Below are positions 63,506-64,000 of a stretch of 64,000 nucleotides of DNA, in pieces. The number at the start of each line of letters is the position of its first letter. Position 1 is the first letter of the stretch. The stretch is from NCBI GenBank assembly GCA_964500805.1, contig CAZCQH010000026.1:1-64000 (forward strand), given 5' to 3'. The DNA comes from Ga0077555 sp964500805. Lineage in GTDB: Bacteria > Pseudomonadota > Alphaproteobacteria > Rhizobiales > Hyphomicrobiaceae. The notes under the pieces were generated by a model. That model made no database searches. It was not told where the DNA came from and saw only the letters and a list, made by a program, of their open reading frames with translations. A program made the translations under genes and the position numbers.

Positions 63506-64000
63506 ATGACAACGCAACCTCACAAGCAGGATCTGCTTCACCTGTCGCGCCGCACGTTCTTGAGACCTGCGCTGGTTGCCGGCGCTGGGTTAGCCGTCTC
63601 TCCCTGGTCGCGGGCTTTTGCAGCGACGCCGGCCCTGACCGTGGCGTCGCGAACGATCGAGGTGAAGCGCAAGGCAGCCAAAGTTTTCGGCATAACCGGG
63701 GCAGGCGGCCGGCATGGTCTTTTCGCCAACGAGGGAGACCGGTTCGCCGGGCCGCTGCTCAACGCGTCGGACGAGCCGCTGCAGATGCACTGGCACGGCC
63801 AGACAAAGGCTTCTTTCGATCAGGATCGGGCGCGACCTGAGGGTGGCGCGATTGCGCCTGGGTTGAGCGACATGCACGATTTCGAACTGACGCCCGGAAC
63901 GCACTGGATGCATGCCCACACGTTGTCGGAGCAGCAGCTTCTGGCCGCCCCCATGGTCACGCGGGAGAAGAATGTCGGCGACGTACATGACGTCGTGATC
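63506..64000 (+). CDS. Multicopper oxidase, C-terminus beyond window edge
   Basis: 165 codons visible from ATG 63506 to the window end. Twin-arginine signal (LSRRTFLRPALVAGAG), cupredoxin domain 1 and the copper ligands HWHG and HWMHAHTLSEQQ. The relative CopA/CueO-type oxidases oxidise Cu(I) in the periplasm. The rest lies past base 64000. Confidence 0.85.
   Translation, partial: MTTQPHKQDLLHLSRRTFLRPALVAGAGLAVSPWSRAFAATPALTVASRTIEVKRKAAKVFGITGAGGRHGLFANEGDRFAGPLLNASDEPLQMHWHGQTKASFDQDRARPEGGAIAPGLSDMHDFELTPGTHWMHAHTLSEQQLLAAPMVTREKNVGDVHDVVI

Overview
The window is high-GC, gene-dense DNA from an alphaproteobacterium, most likely a Hyphomicrobiales (Rhizobiales) member. The evidence is the secB / fxsA-like / Tim44-like / mltA / smr neighbourhood (14.3-18.7 kb), an IalB-family protein, a paired acyl-CoA dehydrogenase locus of the pimC/pimD kind, an ArsR-ArsC fusion, and an alphaproteobacterial-type phn cluster that ends in a DUF1045 2H gene. 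No rRNA, tRNA, CRISPR array, transposase or integrase was recognised.

Layout. 0-2.6 kb: polA, running off the left edge. 2.9-6.1 kb: two acyl-CoA dehydrogenase subunits with a membrane-protein gene between them. 6.4-9.3 kb: an M20 amidohydrolase and uronate dehydrogenase, then a TerC-type membrane protein. 9.5-14.3 kb: a YbbA/YbbP-type ABC exporter divergent from a TesA-like esterase, and thpR. 14.3-18.7 kb: conserved core genes for protein export, inner membrane and cell wall. 18.7-22.0 kb: a thioredoxin-fold protein, an IalB-like protein and a large Pro/Ala-rich membrane protein. 22.4-26.7 kb: UspA, a P2-type cation ATPase and a zinc-free alcohol dehydrogenase. 26.9-32.8 kb: a cupin, a fused hydantoinase/oxoprolinase and NnrS. 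33.5-36.6 kb: an arsenic operon (arsR-arsC fusion, gapdh, arsJ), which turns arsenate into 1-arseno-3-phosphoglycerate and exports it.

36.6-57.0 kb is the most unusual part. It is a phosphorus-acquisition and envelope region: C-P lyase genes, a PhnZ-like oxygenase, a glycerol-phosphate/sugar-type ABC importer, two calcineurin-type phosphatases, fragments of phosphatidylserine decarboxylase and PhoX, and glycosyltransferases. It is peppered with damage. There are six frameshifts (EamA exporter, phnM, phnH, CYTH-CHAD, importer ATPase, phosphatase). There are also structural joins: phnC cut and abutted to phnH with phnG absent, a permease fused to CYTH-CHAD, an Lrp HTH fused to an unrelated 300-residue tail, and gene fragments abutting at 56.7-57.0 kb. 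Genes on both sides of the block read open throughout. This looks like an eroding accessory block, but several frameshifts sit in short homopolymers, so base-call error must be excluded.

57.0-64.0 kb is a copper/heavy-metal island. On the minus strand lie small periplasmic or membrane proteins (DUF2933, SRPBCC, P19-like, Spy-like, Cys-rich) and a CopA-type Cu+ ATPase. On the plus strand lie CsoR, a DUF411 protein and a multicopper oxidase that leaves the window. A CsoR-type palindrome lies in the divergent copA/csoR promoter region and probably makes the island copper-inducible.
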